This document shows, piece after piece, positions 11,858 through 23,411 of a stretch of DNA of 64,000 bases (within the stretch, counting starts at the first letter, position 1; each line of letters starts with the position of its first letter). The position numbers were made by a program, and so were the translations under genes. Location of the stretch: assembly GCA_963205115.1 (NCBI GenBank), contig CAUJHV010000061.1, positions 30,602 through 94,601 on the forward strand. The letters run 5' to 3'. The stretch comes from Pseudomonadota bacterium. Its GTDB lineage: Bacteria > Pseudomonadota > Gammaproteobacteria > Burkholderiales > Burkholderiaceae_C. The notes beneath the pieces were generated by a model. That model did no database searches and was not told the origin of the DNA. It worked only from the letters and a program-made list of their open reading frames with translations.

Positions 11858-13360
11858 CTATCGGCCCTTGTTGCCGCCGCCCTTGAGGCCCGTCAAGCTG
11901 CGGCTCTGGCCGCCTGCAGATGAGCCGGTGCGGCCCTGTCCGCCGCCGCTGCTGCCGCGTGCGCCGGATGCGGGCCGTGAACCCGGGTTCGCCGGACGCG
12001 CGGCCGGCGCGCGCGCGCCGCCTTGTCCGCCGCCGGGCGGACGCCCTGGCGCCGGTGCACGGCCGCGGTCGCCGGAGCGACCACCACCGTTGCGCCCGCC
12101 GCCACCACCGCCGCCGCCGCCCGGACGCGCACCGCCACCGCCGCCACCGCCGCGGCGGGTGCCGCCGATGCCGATGGTCATGCGGCCCAGCACGATGGGC
12201 TCGGCGCGCTCGTCGGAGGGCGCCTCGAAGCCGGCCACCACCTCGCGCGGGATGCTGCGCTTGATGAGACGTTCGATGTCGCGCAGGAAGATTTCCTCAT
12301 CCAGGCAGACCAGCGAGATGGCCTCGCCCGTGGCGCCGGCACGGCCCGTGCGGCCGATGCGGTGCACGTAGTCTTCCGGCACGTTGGGCAGCTCGAAGTT
12401 GACGACGTGCGGCAACTGGTCGATGTCGATGCCGCGCGCGGCGATGTCGGTGGCCACCAGCACCTGCAGGTCGCCGCTCTTGAAGTCGCTCAGCGCCTTG
12501 GTGCGCGCGCCCTGGCTCTTGTTGCCATGGATCGCCATGGCCGTGATGTCCTGGTCGTTCAGGTACTCGGCCAGGCGGTTGGCGCCGTGTTTCATGCGCG
12601 TGAAGACCAGCACCTGGTGCCAGTCGCCGCGCTTGATCAGGTGCGCCAGCAGTTCCTTCTTCTTCTCGCGGCCCACCGGATGCAGCTTCTGCGCGATGTT
12701 CTCGGCCGTCGCATTACGGCGCGCCACTTCGATCAGCGCCGGCTGGTTCAGCAGCCGGTCGGACAGTGCCTTGATCTCGTCGCTGAAGGTGGCGGAGAAC
12801 AGCAGGCTCTGCTTCTTGGCCGGCACGATGGCCAGCACCTTCTTGATGTCGTGGATGAAGCCCATGTCGAGCATGCGGTCGGCTTCGTCGAGCACGAAGA
12901 TCTCGACACGGCTCAGGTCCAGCGTGCCTTGCTGGTGGTGGTCCAGCAGGCGGCCGGGTGTGGCCACCAGGATGTCGACGCCTTTTCTCAAACGGTCGAC
13001 CTGAGGGCCCATGCCCACGCCGCCGAACATCACCATGCTGGGCAGCGGCAGGTATTTGCCGTAGGTGCGCACACTCTCTTCGACCTGTGCGGCGAGCTCG
13101 CGCGTGGGGGTCAGGATGAGGGCACGGATGACGATGCGCCCGCGCGCATCGCGCTGGGTGCCGGCGGCGGCCAGCCGGTGCAGCATCGGCAGCGTGAAGC
13201 CGGCGGTCTTGCCGGTGCCGGTCTGCGCGCCGGCCAGGAGGTCGCCGCCCTGGAGCACCGCCGGAATGGCCTGTGCCTGGATGGGTGTGGGGATTTCGTA
13301 GCCCTGTTCGCTGATGGCGCGCAGAAGCGGCTCGGCTAGGCCGAGTTCGGTGAATTTCAT
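11858..13360 (-). CDS. rhlE: DEAD-box ATP-dependent RNA helicase, RhlE-type
   Basis: RhlE-type helicases remodel RNA in ribosome assembly and mRNA decay. The 500-residue protein begins [22 protein letters not shown] with the Q motif PTPIQAQ, then motif I AQTGTGKT (45-52), motif II DEAD (158-161), SAT in [11 protein letters not shown], and [10 protein letters not shown]. After about residue 400 there is a roughly 100-residue Gly/Arg/Pro/Ser-rich disordered tail with poly-Gly runs, typical of RNA-binding RhlE tails. The track ORF extends upstream to 13555, but only the ATG at 13360 matches the family. About 200 bp upstream separates it from the response regulator, and a TACACT -10-like hexamer may lie there. 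The paralogue assignment is from the N-terminus. Confidence 0.93.
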   Translation of the reverse strand: MKFTELGLAEPLLRAISEQGYEIPTPIQAQAIPAVLQGGDLLAGAQTGTGKTAGFTLPMLHRLAAAGTQRDARGRIVIRALILTPTRELAAQVEESVRTYGKYLPLPSMVMFGGVGMGPQVDRLRKGVDILVATPGRLLDHHQQGTLDLSRVEIFVLDEADRMLDMGFIHDIKKVLAIVPAKKQSLLFSATFSDEIKALSDRLLNQPALIEVARRNATAENIAQKLHPVGREKKKELLAHLIKRGDWHQVLVFTRMKHGANRLAEYLNDQDITAMAIHGNKSQGARTKALSDFKSGDLQVLVATDIAARGIDIDQLPHVVNFELPNVPEDYVHRIGRTGRAGATGEAISLVCLDEEIFLRDIERLIKRSIPREVVAGFEAPSDERAEPIVLGRMTIGIGGTRRGGGGGGGARPGGGGGGGGGRNGGGRSGDRGRAPAPGRPPGGGQGGARAPAARPANPGSRPASGARGSSGGGQGRTGSSAGGQSRSLTGLKGGGNKGR

Positions 13361-13562
13361 GCTTGGGGCCCGGGGTTCGGGCCAAGGGTTCGCAGCCTGC
13401 TGACGCCCGTGGCGGGCGCACCAGTCGGAAGGCGCGAGGGCTTCAGAAGGGAAGTCTGAAACGACTGCGCCGCGGTGACTGGACGCCGCGGCGCAAGGGG
13501 CAGTGTAGCCGTATCGCGCGAATCGCCGCCGCGCCGGGGTGGACCGGTGTTGCAACGGATTG

Positions 13563-14414
13563 TCAGGCGGGCCCGCCCGAGCGCAGTGCCGCAGCTTCCT
13601 GCAGCACCGCGCGGATCTCCCCGAGCAGGTCGATGGCGTCGATCGGGTGCGTCAGGAAGCGCTGTGCGCCCATCGCAAGCCCCTGCTTGCGCAGCAGGTT
13701 GTTGTAGGTCGACGCGGTCAGCAGGATGAAGGGCACGGCGCGGCTGCGTTCGTCGCGCCGCATCGCGGCGAGCAGGTCGATGCCCGTGCCACCGGGCATC
13801 AGCACGTCGCACAAGACCAGGTCGACCCGCGTGGCCAGCAGCAGCTCGCGCGCCTCGGCCACGGAGGTGGCGGCGAGCGTGCGGTAGCCCGCCGGTTCGA
13901 GCAGCTGGCACTTGTAGTGCAGGTTGGCCGGCGTGTCGTCCACCACCAGCAGCATGAGGCCGGGCAGGGGCGCCCGACAGTCGTCCGGCACGTCCCCCGG
14001 CGCCGCGCCCGCGGCCGATGCGGCGTCGGGCGCGGCGGGCGCGCGATGCCCCGCGCCCAGCATCGACTCGATCGCCTTGAGGAAGGCGGGCGGATCGATC
14101 GGCTTGGCGAAATGCGCGTCGAAACCGACCGCCAGGGCGCTGTCGCGGTCCCCGACCATCGCATGCGCGGTCACCGCGACCAGCGGGATGCCGGCCAGCC
14201 GCGCATCGGACTTCAGTTCAGCGGCCACCGCGTAGCCGTCTCGGCAGGGCATCTCGACATCGCACAGGATCAGCGTCGGCTCGAGTTCGCGCGCCAGGAC
14301 GACCCCGCGGTCGCCGTCCATCGCGGCATGCACCTCGTGTCCCTGCGACTCCAGCAGGAAGACCATGAGCTCCAGGTTGACCGGGTTGTCCTCGATGACC
14401 AGCACGCGTGCCAT
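13563..14414 (-). CDS. Response regulator with two receiver domains
   Basis: A 283-residue protein made of two CheY-like receiver domains and no output domain. REC1 (about 2-120) begins [17 protein letters not shown] with phospho-acceptor Asp52 in [11 protein letters not shown] and a conserved Lys in HFAKPID. REC2 (about 153-275) begins [16 protein letters not shown] with Asp203 in [11 protein letters not shown], but KP is replaced by HP in FLTHPID. An Ala/Pro-rich linker joins them. The ATG at 14414 is 7 bp after the kinase stop; the track's TTG start at 14438 is less likely. It presumably receives phosphate from the adjacent PAS kinase, which lacks its own receiver. The output must come from a partner protein. 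Confidence 0.88.
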   Translation of the reverse strand: MARVLVIEDNPVNLELMVFLLESQGHEVHAAMDGDRGVVLARELEPTLILCDVEMPCRDGYAVAAELKSDARLAGIPLVAVTAHAMVGDRDSALAVGFDAHFAKPIDPPAFLKAIESMLGAGHRAPAAPDAASAAGAAPGDVPDDCRAPLPGLMLLVVDDTPANLHYKCQLLEPAGYRTLAATSVAEARELLLATRVDLVLCDVLMPGGTGIDLLAAMRRDERSRAVPFILLTASTYNNLLRKQGLAMGAQRFLTHPIDAIDLLGEIRAVLQEAAALRSGGPA

Positions 14415-14421
14415 GGTCGAC

Positions 14422-15891
14422 CTAACGGTGCCGGGCAACCGCCAGCGTGAAGCGGCTGCCCTGGCCTTCCACGCTGGCGGCGGTGAGCGAGCCGCCCATC
14501 AACTCGGCCAGCTTGCGCGACAGATGCAGCCCCAGCCCGGTTCCGTTGCCCCTGTGTTCCCGCTTGCCGACCTGGACGAATGCCTGGAACAGGCGCTGCA
14601 GGTCGTCGGGTGCGATGCCCGGGCCGGTGTCTGCCACGCTGAAGGCGACGGCCGGCCGGCCGTCCTGCAGCGTCGCGGGCTGGATCTCGATCGTCACGCC
14701 GCCGTCTTCGGTGAATTTCAGGGCGTTGTTGACCAGGTTCAGCAGTACCTGCTGGATGGCCCGGTGTTCGCCCGAAGCGAACAGACCCGTTTCCCCGGCG
14801 ACGACCTCGAGCGTGAGCCCCCGTTCCTGCGCCAGCGGCCGCAGGGTGGACGCCACGGCTTCCGCCAGCGGCATGCACTCGACCGCCTCCCGCGCGAATT
14901 CCACGTGACCGGACTCGATCTTGGCCAGGTCGAGCAGGTCGTTGATCAGCGACAGCAGGTGCTGGCCGCTCGCGCGCACATGCTGCAGCTGGCGTTCCTG
15001 CTTGTCGGTCAGCGGCCCGGGCAGCTGCATCAGCAGGATGCCGGTGAAGCCCAGGATGGCGTTCAGCGGCGTGCGCAGTTCGTGGCTCATCGTCGCCAGG
15101 AAGCGGTCCTTGGCGTTGCTGGCGCGCTCGAGCTCCAGGTTCTTTTCCTGCAGCGCACGTTCGATGCGCTTGCGGTCGCTGATGTCGCGGATGGCGCTCA
15201 TCACCATGCGTCGGCCGTCCAGCTCGATCGGGCTGAGGCTGATCTCCACCGGGAACTCGCTGCCGTCGGCGCGCAGGCCCAGCAGCTCTAGGCCGCGGCC
15301 CATCGGGCGCAGCCGCGGCAGGTGCAGGTACGCCGTGCGCTGCGGCAGGTGCTGGGCACGCAGCCGCTCGGGCAGCAGCATCTCGATCGGATGTCCGATC
15401 GCGTCGGCAGGGGCATGGCCGAAGATCGAGCGCGCCTGCGCATTGAACAGCACGATGCGGCCGGTGTCGTTGATCACGACCACGGCGTCCGGCAGCGATT
15501 CCAGCAGGTTCTGGTAGCGCGCCTGCAGCAGGTTGGTATCCAGCGCCACGCGCGAGGCGGTCAGGTCGCTGATGGTGCACACGCGGTGCTGGATCTCGCC
15601 GTCCGTGCCCCGCTGCACGCGCCACGAACAGCGCACGTGGATGACCGCGCCGTCCTTGCGCCGGTGCATCGTTTCGCGCGGGGCCGCTTCGCCTTGCGGT
15701 GGCTCGTCAGGCGCCATGCCCGCGGGAGCCAGCAACTGCGCCATCGGCTGGCCCAGAGCTTCTTCTTGTTCGAAGCCGTAGATGCGTTCGGCGGCGCTGT
15801 TCCACCAACGCACGACGCCGTCCCGGTCCAGCAGGATCAGGCCGTCCGGAGAATGCTCGACGATGAGGCGGGTGACTTCATCGATGCTCAT
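14422..15891 (-). CDS. PAS-PAS sensor histidine kinase
   Basis: A 489-residue soluble kinase. Two PAS domains (about 5-115 and 125-240) come first, the second with the RMVMSAIRDISDRK PAC segment. A HisKA helix follows with phospho-acceptor His270 in FLATMSHELRTPLN, then a HATPase_c domain with N-box LVNNALKFTEDGG and G-boxes ADTGPGIAPDDL and GNGTGLGLHLSRKLAELMGG. No membrane segment or signal peptide is visible, so sensing is cytoplasmic, probably through a PAS-bound ligand. It lacks a receiver domain; the two receivers are in the next gene downstream, 7 bp away, so this looks like a hybrid kinase split into two co-translated proteins. Confidence 0.92.
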   Translation of the reverse strand: MSIDEVTRLIVEHSPDGLILLDRDGVVRWWNSAAERIYGFEQEEALGQPMAQLLAPAGMAPDEPPQGEAAPRETMHRRKDGAVIHVRCSWRVQRGTDGEIQHRVCTISDLTASRVALDTNLLQARYQNLLESLPDAVVVINDTGRIVLFNAQARSIFGHAPADAIGHPIEMLLPERLRAQHLPQRTAYLHLPRLRPMGRGLELLGLRADGSEFPVEISLSPIELDGRRMVMSAIRDISDRKRIERALQEKNLELERASNAKDRFLATMSHELRTPLNAILGFTGILLMQLPGPLTDKQERQLQHVRASGQHLLSLINDLLDLAKIESGHVEFAREAVECMPLAEAVASTLRPLAQERGLTLEVVAGETGLFASGEHRAIQQVLLNLVNNALKFTEDGGVTIEIQPATLQDGRPAVAFSVADTGPGIAPDDLQRLFQAFVQVGKREHRGNGTGLGLHLSRKLAELMGGSLTAASVEGQGSRFTLAVARHR

Positions 15892-15996
15892 CTATGAAGT
15901 GATCATCACACGCCGGCAGCTTTCCGGCGGAATGACCCAATTGCTCACGCGGCATCCCGCGGCCGCCCTGCGCGTCGGCGCCGGGCGAGGCGGCGG

Positions 15997-16407
15997 TCAG
16001 GCGGGCATGGGCTGGCGGCCTTGGAGGCGCAGCCAGCCGCGTGCGATGCGGTAGACCGCCCACACGCCCAGGACCGCCAGACCGATGTACCAGGTGGCGA
16101 AGCCGATGATCACCAGCGTGAGCGGCAGCGACACGACGACGATCAGCACGGCCCACAGCAGCACCCACCAGAAGGTGCGGATCTGCCAGTTGAAGTGCGA
16201 CTCCAGCCAGGTGCCGCGCACGTCGCCGCGCTTGACGTAGTTGATGATCAGCGCGATCACGGACGGCAGGCCCAGGAAGGCGCCCACAACCGTGGCCGAG
16301 CCGAAGATGCCCAACGCCAGGCCGAACGCGTGCAGCGCGTACGTGATGTGGGTCAGCCGGACCAGCGACGCGTCGGATTCGATGGCGGCCAGGGTGGTGG
16401 TGTTCAT
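15997..16407 (-). CDS. Small multi-pass membrane protein (DUF4870-like)
   Basis: A 136-residue integral membrane protein with roughly three hydrophobic spans, the last two in WWVLLWAVLIVVVSLPLTLVII and TWYIGLAVLGVWAVYRIA. A central ESHFNWQIRTFWW motif between spans resembles the DUF4870/Tic20-like family of unknown function. The start ATG at 16407 has an excellent AAGGAGG ribosome-binding site about 10 bp upstream; the longer track ORF is not supported. It is upstream of the kinase gene by about 105 bp on the same strand. No function can be assigned. Confidence 0.78.
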   Translation of the reverse strand: MNTTTLAAIESDASLVRLTHITYALHAFGLALGIFGSATVVGAFLGLPSVIALIINYVKRGDVRGTWLESHFNWQIRTFWWVLLWAVLIVVVSLPLTLVIIGFATWYIGLAVLGVWAVYRIARGWLRLQGRQPMPA

Positions 16408-16702
16408 CTCGCATGCCCCTCCTTCTTGGGCAAGCGCTATTTTCCGGCGTCGGCCCGGAATGCAAGGGCTGCTGCGACGAAATGCCCCCACAGCGGACCG
16501 AACGGTCGCCCGCGCCGACAGGCGTGCGCCTGGCGCCGTCGCCGGTGTGGCGCGCCGAACGCGCCGGCGGTTGCGCGCCCCGTGTCCGGTTCTCGCACCT
16601 GTGCGGCAGCCGACCCCGGCGTTGGAGGACAATGTCAGGTTGTCCTGCGGCTGCGCGCCTGGCGCGGCTGCCTATCGAACCGCTACGGAAAACCCCAAGC
16701 CC

Positions 16703-18367
<1,665 letters not shown>

Positions 18368-18378
18368 GGTCGCCGGGT

Positions 18379-18422
18379 CCGCACGACACCCGCCGGTGCG
18401 GGTGCCGTGTGCGGGCTTTTCC
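18379..18422 (+). terminator. Hairpin terminator after ettA
   Basis: CACCCGC, loop CGGT, GCGGGTG forms a perfect core stem that extends with bulges through CGCAC and GTGCG, followed by four Ts. It lies about 15 bp after the ettA stop. Confidence 0.7.
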
Positions 18423-18542
18423 CGAGTTGTTCCGGTGATGCCCCGAAGGTGTGGCGTGCAGGCTTGACCGCACAATCGGCGGCGGTTGCCGCGCGTTGGT
18501 GCGGTGGACCGATCCCCGTCACTTCCCGATTGGCAACTGCCC

Positions 18543-21404
18543 ATGCGTGTTCGCCCGACCGTTCTTTCGCGCTCATCGCTGGCCCTGGCCGCGTTGCTGG
18601 CCCTGGCGGGCTGTGCGCAGTTCCAGTGGCCCGCAGCGCCGGGCGCCGTGACGCCGGCGTCTGCGACCGCATCGACGCCCGCATCTGCGCCGGCCGTGGC
18701 AGCAGCGGCTCCTGCACCCCGACCTGTGGTGCGTTCCACGCCAGTCCCGCCGACTGGCACGACCGCGGCCGCCGGAGCAGCAACTGCGCCGCGCCCGCCC
18801 GCGTCGGCCCCAACCGCGGCGCCCGCACCCGGCTCGCCGCCCAGTTTCGACAGCGTGACCAAGGATGCCACCCGCAGTGACGGACTGATCGCGGTCTGGC
18901 GCAAGGACGACAAGGTCTGGCTCGAGTTGAAACCCGAGGACTTCGACAAGCCCTTCTTCCTGTCGCCCAAACTGTCCAAGGGGCTCGGCGAGGGCGTGCT
19001 GTTCGGCGGGATGATGATGCCGTCGCGCGTCGGCCGCGCGCAGGTCGTCGAGTTCCGACGCGTGCACAACACCGTGCACCTGGTGGCGCGCAACCTGCGC
19101 TACGTGGCCAATCCGGCCACGCCTGAGGCACGCGCCGTCGAACGCGGCTTCGCGGACAGCATGCTGTCGGGCGCGCCGGTGGCCAGCCAGCCGCATCCGC
19201 AGCGCAACACGGTGCTCGTCGATGCCGCACCGCTGTTTCTGGGCGATCTGATGGGCCTGGCACCGATCCTGCAACAAACCTATCGGCAGGGCTACTCGCT
19301 GGATCCGCGCTACACCGGCTTCACGTCGGTGCGCAGCATGCCCGATCAACTGGCCCTGGACGTGCGGGCGCATTTCGCCACGCCGTCGCTGGCCAGCGCG
19401 CCGCCTGTCTCGCTGCCTGGCGCACCGGTGCCTACCGTGCCCGGCTCGCTGGCCGATCCGCGCAGCATGCTGCTGGGCGTGTATTACTCGATCTCGAAGA
19501 TGCCCGAGCAGCCGATGAAGCCCCGCCGGGCCGATCCGCGCCTGGGCCACTTCACCAGTTCCGTCGACGACTTCAGCACCGACGCGCGGCCCTCGACGCG
19601 GGTGCGCCACATCGACCGCTGGCGGCTGGAGAAGAAGGACCCGGCCGCTGCCCTGTCCGAGCCGGTCAAGCCGATCACGTTCTGGATCGACCGGACCGTG
19701 CCGCTGCGCTACCGCGATGCCGTCACCGCCGGCATCGTCGAGTGGAACAAGGCCTTCGAGAAGATCGGCTTCAAGGATGCGATCGTGGCCCGGGTGCAAC
19801 CCGACGACGCCACCTTCGACACGCTGGACGTCGGCGTGGCCTCCGTGCGCTGGATCACCACCGCATCTCCTCGTTTCGATGGTTATGGGCCCAGCGTGAC
19901 CGACCCGCGCAGCGGTGAGATCCTGGATGCCGACATCGTGATCGATGCAGGGGCCGCCCGCACGATGAGAACCCTGCGCGCGCAGGTGCTCGACGGCGCG
20001 ACCGACCTGAACTTTCCCGCGTTGATGCAGTTCCCGCGTGAGTCACGCGCGGCACATGCGGCGCATGCGGCGCACGATGCCGGCCCCGACGCGGCTTGCG
20101 AATTCGGCGCGCACCTCAGCGAGCAGATGGGCTATGCGCTCGAGGTGCTGGCCGCGCGTGGCGACATCGGGCCGGACGACGAGACCACGCAGCAATTTGC
20201 CATCGAACGCGTCAAGGCCGTCACGGTGCACGAAATCGGCCACGCGCTGGGCCTGCGCCACAACTTCCGATCCTCGCGCGCCTACACGCTGGCCCAACTG
20301 GCCGACCCCGTATTCACCGCGGCCAATGGCATCACGGCCTCGGTGATGGACTATCCCGACCTGAACCTGCCGCCGCCGGGCACGTCGCTGGCCCAGCACG
20401 GCGCGGTCTTCCGCACGGGCCTGGGGCCCTACGACTACTGGGCCATCGAATACGCCTACTTGCCGCTCGAGCCCGCTGCGGAGAAGCAGGCGCTGCAGCG
20501 CATCGCCGAGCGTGGAACGGACCCGCTGCTGGCCTACGGTACCGACGAAGACAACTCGCTGGGCATCGATCCGGAATCGCTGACCTTCGATCTGGGTGAC
20601 GACCCCGTGGCCTACGCGCGCCAGCGATTTGCCATCGCCCGCGACCTGATCCGCCGGCAGGAAAGCCGCACGCTGCGCGGCGACCAGAACTACACGGCGC
20701 TGCGCCGTGCGGTGCGATTCGCGGTGCGCGACGTGGCGGTCTCGGCCGGCATCCTGGCGCGCCAGATCGGCGGCGTGCGCACCCTGCGCGATTTCCCGGG
20801 CAGCGGCCGCGACCCGCTGCAGCCCGTCGCCGCCGATGTGCAGCGTGCGGCGCTGGACCTCCTGGCTCAGCACGTGCTCTCGACGGACAGTTTTGCGCTG
20901 TCGCCCTCGTTGCAGCGCAAGCTGGCACCGGACTTCGAGGAACGCGGCGAGGGCGGGCAGAGCACCGACTACCCGATCATCGAAACCTTGTCGGGCCTGA
21001 AGAAGGCGCTGCTGGGGCAGTTGATGAGCGACAGCCTGGCCTCACGGATGCTGGACAGCGAAGGCAAGTCGGCGCCTGGCGCGGCCATGACGCTGTCCGA
21101 GCTGTACCGGCGCATCGGGACGGCGGTCTGGAGCGAGCTCGACAGCCGCGCCGACATTCTCACCACCCGCCGCGAGCTCCAGCGCGACCACGTCAACCGG
21201 CTGTCGGCGCAGTTGCTGCGTCCCTCGACCGGGCGCACCGATACGCGCGCGGTCCTGCGCACCGAAGCACGCGTGCTGCTCAAGCGCCTGCAGGTCGCCA
21301 CGGCACGCAAGGGCCTCAGCCCCGAGTCCCGGGCACACCTGGAAGACAGCCTCGAGACCCTCGACCTGGCTTTGAAGGCCCGGCTGCAGCGCGTCGGACT
21401 CTGA
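18543..21404 (+). CDS. Zinc-dependent metalloprotease lipoprotein (DUF5117/DUF4953 type)
   Basis: A 953-residue predicted envelope protease. The N-terminus MRVRPTVLSRSSLALAALLALAGC has a lipobox (LAGC), so it is probably a lipoprotein. An Ala/Pro/Thr-rich linker of about 70 residues follows. The catalytic motif is HEIGHALGLRHN, an HExxHxxGxxH zincin motif with ligands His563, His567 and His573, and SVMDYPDLN downstream acts as a Met-turn-like segment. The arrangement matches large zinc-dependent metalloproteases annotated DUF5117/DUF4953, whose substrates are unknown. The upstream track Met adds 19 residues with no family support; the ATG at 18543 places the signal peptide at the N-terminus. 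It stands alone after the ettA terminator. Confidence 0.88.
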   Translation: MRVRPTVLSRSSLALAALLALAGCAQFQWPAAPGAVTPASATASTPASAPAVAAAAPAPRPVVRSTPVPPTGTTAAAGAATAPRPPASAPTAAPAPGSPPSFDSVTKDATRSDGLIAVWRKDDKVWLELKPEDFDKPFFLSPKLSKGLGEGVLFGGMMMPSRVGRAQVVEFRRVHNTVHLVARNLRYVANPATPEARAVERGFADSMLSGAPVASQPHPQRNTVLVDAAPLFLGDLMGLAPILQQTYRQGYSLDPRYTGFTSVRSMPDQLALDVRAHFATPSLASAPPVSLPGAPVPTVPGSLADPRSMLLGVYYSISKMPEQPMKPRRADPRLGHFTSSVDDFSTDARPSTRVRHIDRWRLEKKDPAAALSEPVKPITFWIDRTVPLRYRDAVTAGIVEWNKAFEKIGFKDAIVARVQPDDATFDTLDVGVASVRWITTASPRFDGYGPSVTDPRSGEILDADIVIDAGAARTMRTLRAQVLDGATDLNFPALMQFPRESRAAHAAHAAHDAGPDAACEFGAHLSEQMGYALEVLAARGDIGPDDETTQQFAIERVKAVTVHEIGHALGLRHNFRSSRAYTLAQLADPVFTAANGITASVMDYPDLNLPPPGTSLAQHGAVFRTGLGPYDYWAIEYAYLPLEPAAEKQALQRIAERGTDPLLAYGTDEDNSLGIDPESLTFDLGDDPVAYARQRFAIARDLIRRQESRTLRGDQNYTALRRAVRFAVRDVAVSAGILARQIGGVRTLRDFPGSGRDPLQPVAADVQRAALDLLAQHVLSTDSFALSPSLQRKLAPDFEERGEGGQSTDYPIIETLSGLKKALLGQLMSDSLASRMLDSEGKSAPGAAMTLSELYRRIGTAVWSELDSRADILTTRRELQRDHVNRLSAQLLRPSTGRTDTRAVLRTEARVLLKRLQVATARKGLSPESRAHLEDSLETLDLALKARLQRVGL

Positions 21405-21506
21405 TGGTCGGCGGCGGGCCAGTGGGCCCGCTGTCCGTGACCTGTCCGCTCTCGAGGCCTTAACGCGCGCCGCTGTCGGCGTGCCCGCGTCGCGCAAGGG
21501 CGAACA

Positions 21507-22454
21507 TCAGCGCCACAGCCACGCGGCCCCGCGCACACCCGAGGCATCACCGTGCATCGCCGGCACCAGCCGCGTGCGCACGGGGTCGCGCGCACCCGCG
21601 CTGAACACCCATTGATCCCACAGTTCGGGCACGCGCCGGTACAGGTGCGGCATCAGCGACAGCCCGCCGCCCAGCACGATCACGTCGGGATCCAACAGGT
21701 TGATGATGCTGGCCAGCGCGCGCGCCAGGCGCGAGGCGTGGCGTTCGAGCGTCGCCTGGCTGCCGGCATCGCCGGCGGCGGCGTCTTCCGCGATCTGCCG
21801 CGCGGCAACGAACCGACCCGTCTGGCGTTCGTGGTCCCGGCTGATGCCCGGGCCGCTGACCCAGGTCTCGACGCAGCCTTGCTGGCCGCAATAGCAGGCC
21901 GGGGCCGGCAGCTCGTCGGCGGTTGGCCAGGGCAGGGGGTTGTGGCCCCACTCGCCGGCGATGCGGTGCGCGCCGGTGATCACCTGCCCGCCCACGACGA
22001 TGCCCGCGCCCGTGCCCGTGCCCAGGATGGACGCAAAGACCACGTCCGCACCGGCGCCTGCGCCGTCCGTGGCCTCGGACAGGGCCAGGCAGTTGGCGTC
22101 GTTGGCAAAACGCACCGGCTGCCCGATGAGCCCGGCCAGGTCGTCCGGCAGGCGCTTGCCGTTCAGGCAGGTGGAATTGGCATTCTTGATCGTGCCGTCG
22201 GCGGAGACCGCGCCGGGGCCACCCACGCCGACCGTCATGTCGGCGGGCCCGCACAGCAGCCGCGCGATGCCGACTACATCGGCCAGGACCTCGAGCGTCG
22301 CCCGGTAGTCGCCCGCGGGCGTGCCGATGCGGCGGTGCCAGACCTCGCGCCCGTCGGCATTGAAGAGTGCGGCGTGGATCTTCGTGCCGCCCAGGTCGAT
22401 GCCCAGCGCGTGTACGCGGTGGTCTTCAACTTCTTTTTCTCCCTCGATCGTCAA
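21507..22454 (-). CDS. ROK-family sugar kinase (fructokinase-like)
   Basis: ROK-family ATP-dependent sugar kinase, closest in motif pattern to bacterial fructokinase/Mak or N-acetylglucosamine kinase. LGIDLGGTKIHAALF is the phosphate-1 motif, ILGTGTGAGIVVGG the phosphate-2 motif, and GEWGHNPLPW with CYCGQQGCVETWVSG the ROK zinc site. The substrate-binding FANDANCLALSEA segment carries the catalytic Asp. I choose a TTG start at 22454 because GGGGAGGAG precedes it at good spacing; the track's GTG at 22478 would add eight residues without a ribosome-binding site. It follows bpt by 61 bp. Sugar specificity is not certain. Confidence 0.87.
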   Translation of the reverse strand: MTIEGEKEVEDHRVHALGIDLGGTKIHAALFNADGREVWHRRIGTPAGDYRATLEVLADVVGIARLLCGPADMTVGVGGPGAVSADGTIKNANSTCLNGKRLPDDLAGLIGQPVRFANDANCLALSEATDGAGAGADVVFASILGTGTGAGIVVGGQVITGAHRIAGEWGHNPLPWPTADELPAPACYCGQQGCVETWVSGPGISRDHERQTGRFVAARQIAEDAAAGDAGSQATLERHASRLARALASIINLLDPDVIVLGGGLSLMPHLYRRVPELWDQWVFSAGARDPVRTRLVPAMHGDASGVRGAAWLWR

Positions 22455-22515
22455 CGCCCGCTCCTCCCCACTGCGCACTTCAGGAACCGCCGGACTGCGT
22501 GTCCCGGCGTGCCCC

Positions 22516-23283
22516 TCAAGTCCCGGTTGTCCCGGTGTCTTCCGAACCCGCTGTCCACCGCCCGTCGGTCAGCACCTGGAACGGGCGGAACTGTGTCTTG
22601 TAGGCCATCTTGGGGCTCTCGCCGATCCAGTAGCCCAGGTAGACATGCTTGAGCTTGAGTTGTCGGGTCTGCTCGATCTGCCACAGCACGCTGTAGGTGC
22701 CGTAGCTGGCGTGGGTGATGTCGGGGTCGTAGAAGGTGTAGACGGCAGACAGGCCGTCGTTGAGCACGTCCAGGATGGACACCATGCGCAGGACGCCCGG
22801 GCCCTGGCCGTCGGCGGCAGGCTCGCGGAATTCGACGAGGCGCGAATTGACGCGGCTTTGCAGCAGGAACTGCGTGTACTGGTCGACGCTGTCGTGGTCC
22901 ATGCCGCCGCCGCTGTGCCGGCCGGCCTGGTAGCGCAAGTAGAGCTGGTAGTGCTCCGGCAGGAAACCCAGTCGCAGCACGCGCGACTTCAGGTCGGCGT
23001 GCGCCTTCCACGTGCGCCGCTGCGTGCGGCTGGGCTTGAACTCGGCCACGGGAATGCGCAGCGGCACGCAGGCCTTGCAGCCGTCGCAGTAGGGGCGGTA
23101 GGTGAACATCCCGCTGCGCCGGAAGCCGTTGGCGACCAGGCCGGAATACGCATCGGCGTGGATCAGGTGACTGGGCGTGGCCACCTGGCTGCGGGCCAGA
23201 CGCCCCGGCAGGTAGCTGCACGGATACGGCGCCGTGGCATAGAACTGCAGCGAAGAGAGCGGAAGCTCTTTGGGAAACGTCAC
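22516..23283 (-). CDS. bpt: Aspartate/glutamate leucyltransferase (Bpt)
   Basis: Bpt transfers leucine from Leu-tRNA to N-terminal Asp or Glu, marking proteins for ClpS/ClpAP degradation in the N-end rule pathway. The 255-residue protein has the family's N-terminal C-Y-P-rich segment ([20 protein letters not shown]), the cysteine motif [15 protein letters not shown], and the C-terminal [23 protein letters not shown] signature. The gene lies 128 bp downstream of aat, the other aminoacyl-transferase of the pathway, on the same strand. This pairing is common in proteobacteria. The name arginyltransferase is sometimes used; the bacterial enzyme is a leucyltransferase. Confidence 0.94.
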   Translation of the reverse strand: MTFPKELPLSSLQFYATAPYPCSYLPGRLARSQVATPSHLIHADAYSGLVANGFRRSGMFTYRPYCDGCKACVPLRIPVAEFKPSRTQRRTWKAHADLKSRVLRLGFLPEHYQLYLRYQAGRHSGGGMDHDSVDQYTQFLLQSRVNSRLVEFREPAADGQGPGVLRMVSILDVLNDGLSAVYTFYDPDITHASYGTYSVLWQIEQTRQLKLKHVYLGYWIGESPKMAYKTQFRPFQVLTDGRWTAGSEDTGTTGT

Positions 23284-23411
23284 GCGTTCAATCCTGCCAT
23301 CGGGCCTCGATCGGGCCTGTTCTTGCGCGCGGTCTGGGTTCCTCGCGCCCTGCGAGCCGGTTCCTTCCGGCCCTCTTCCCTGCGGGTTGCAGCTGCGCCG
23401 GCATGGCCGTT

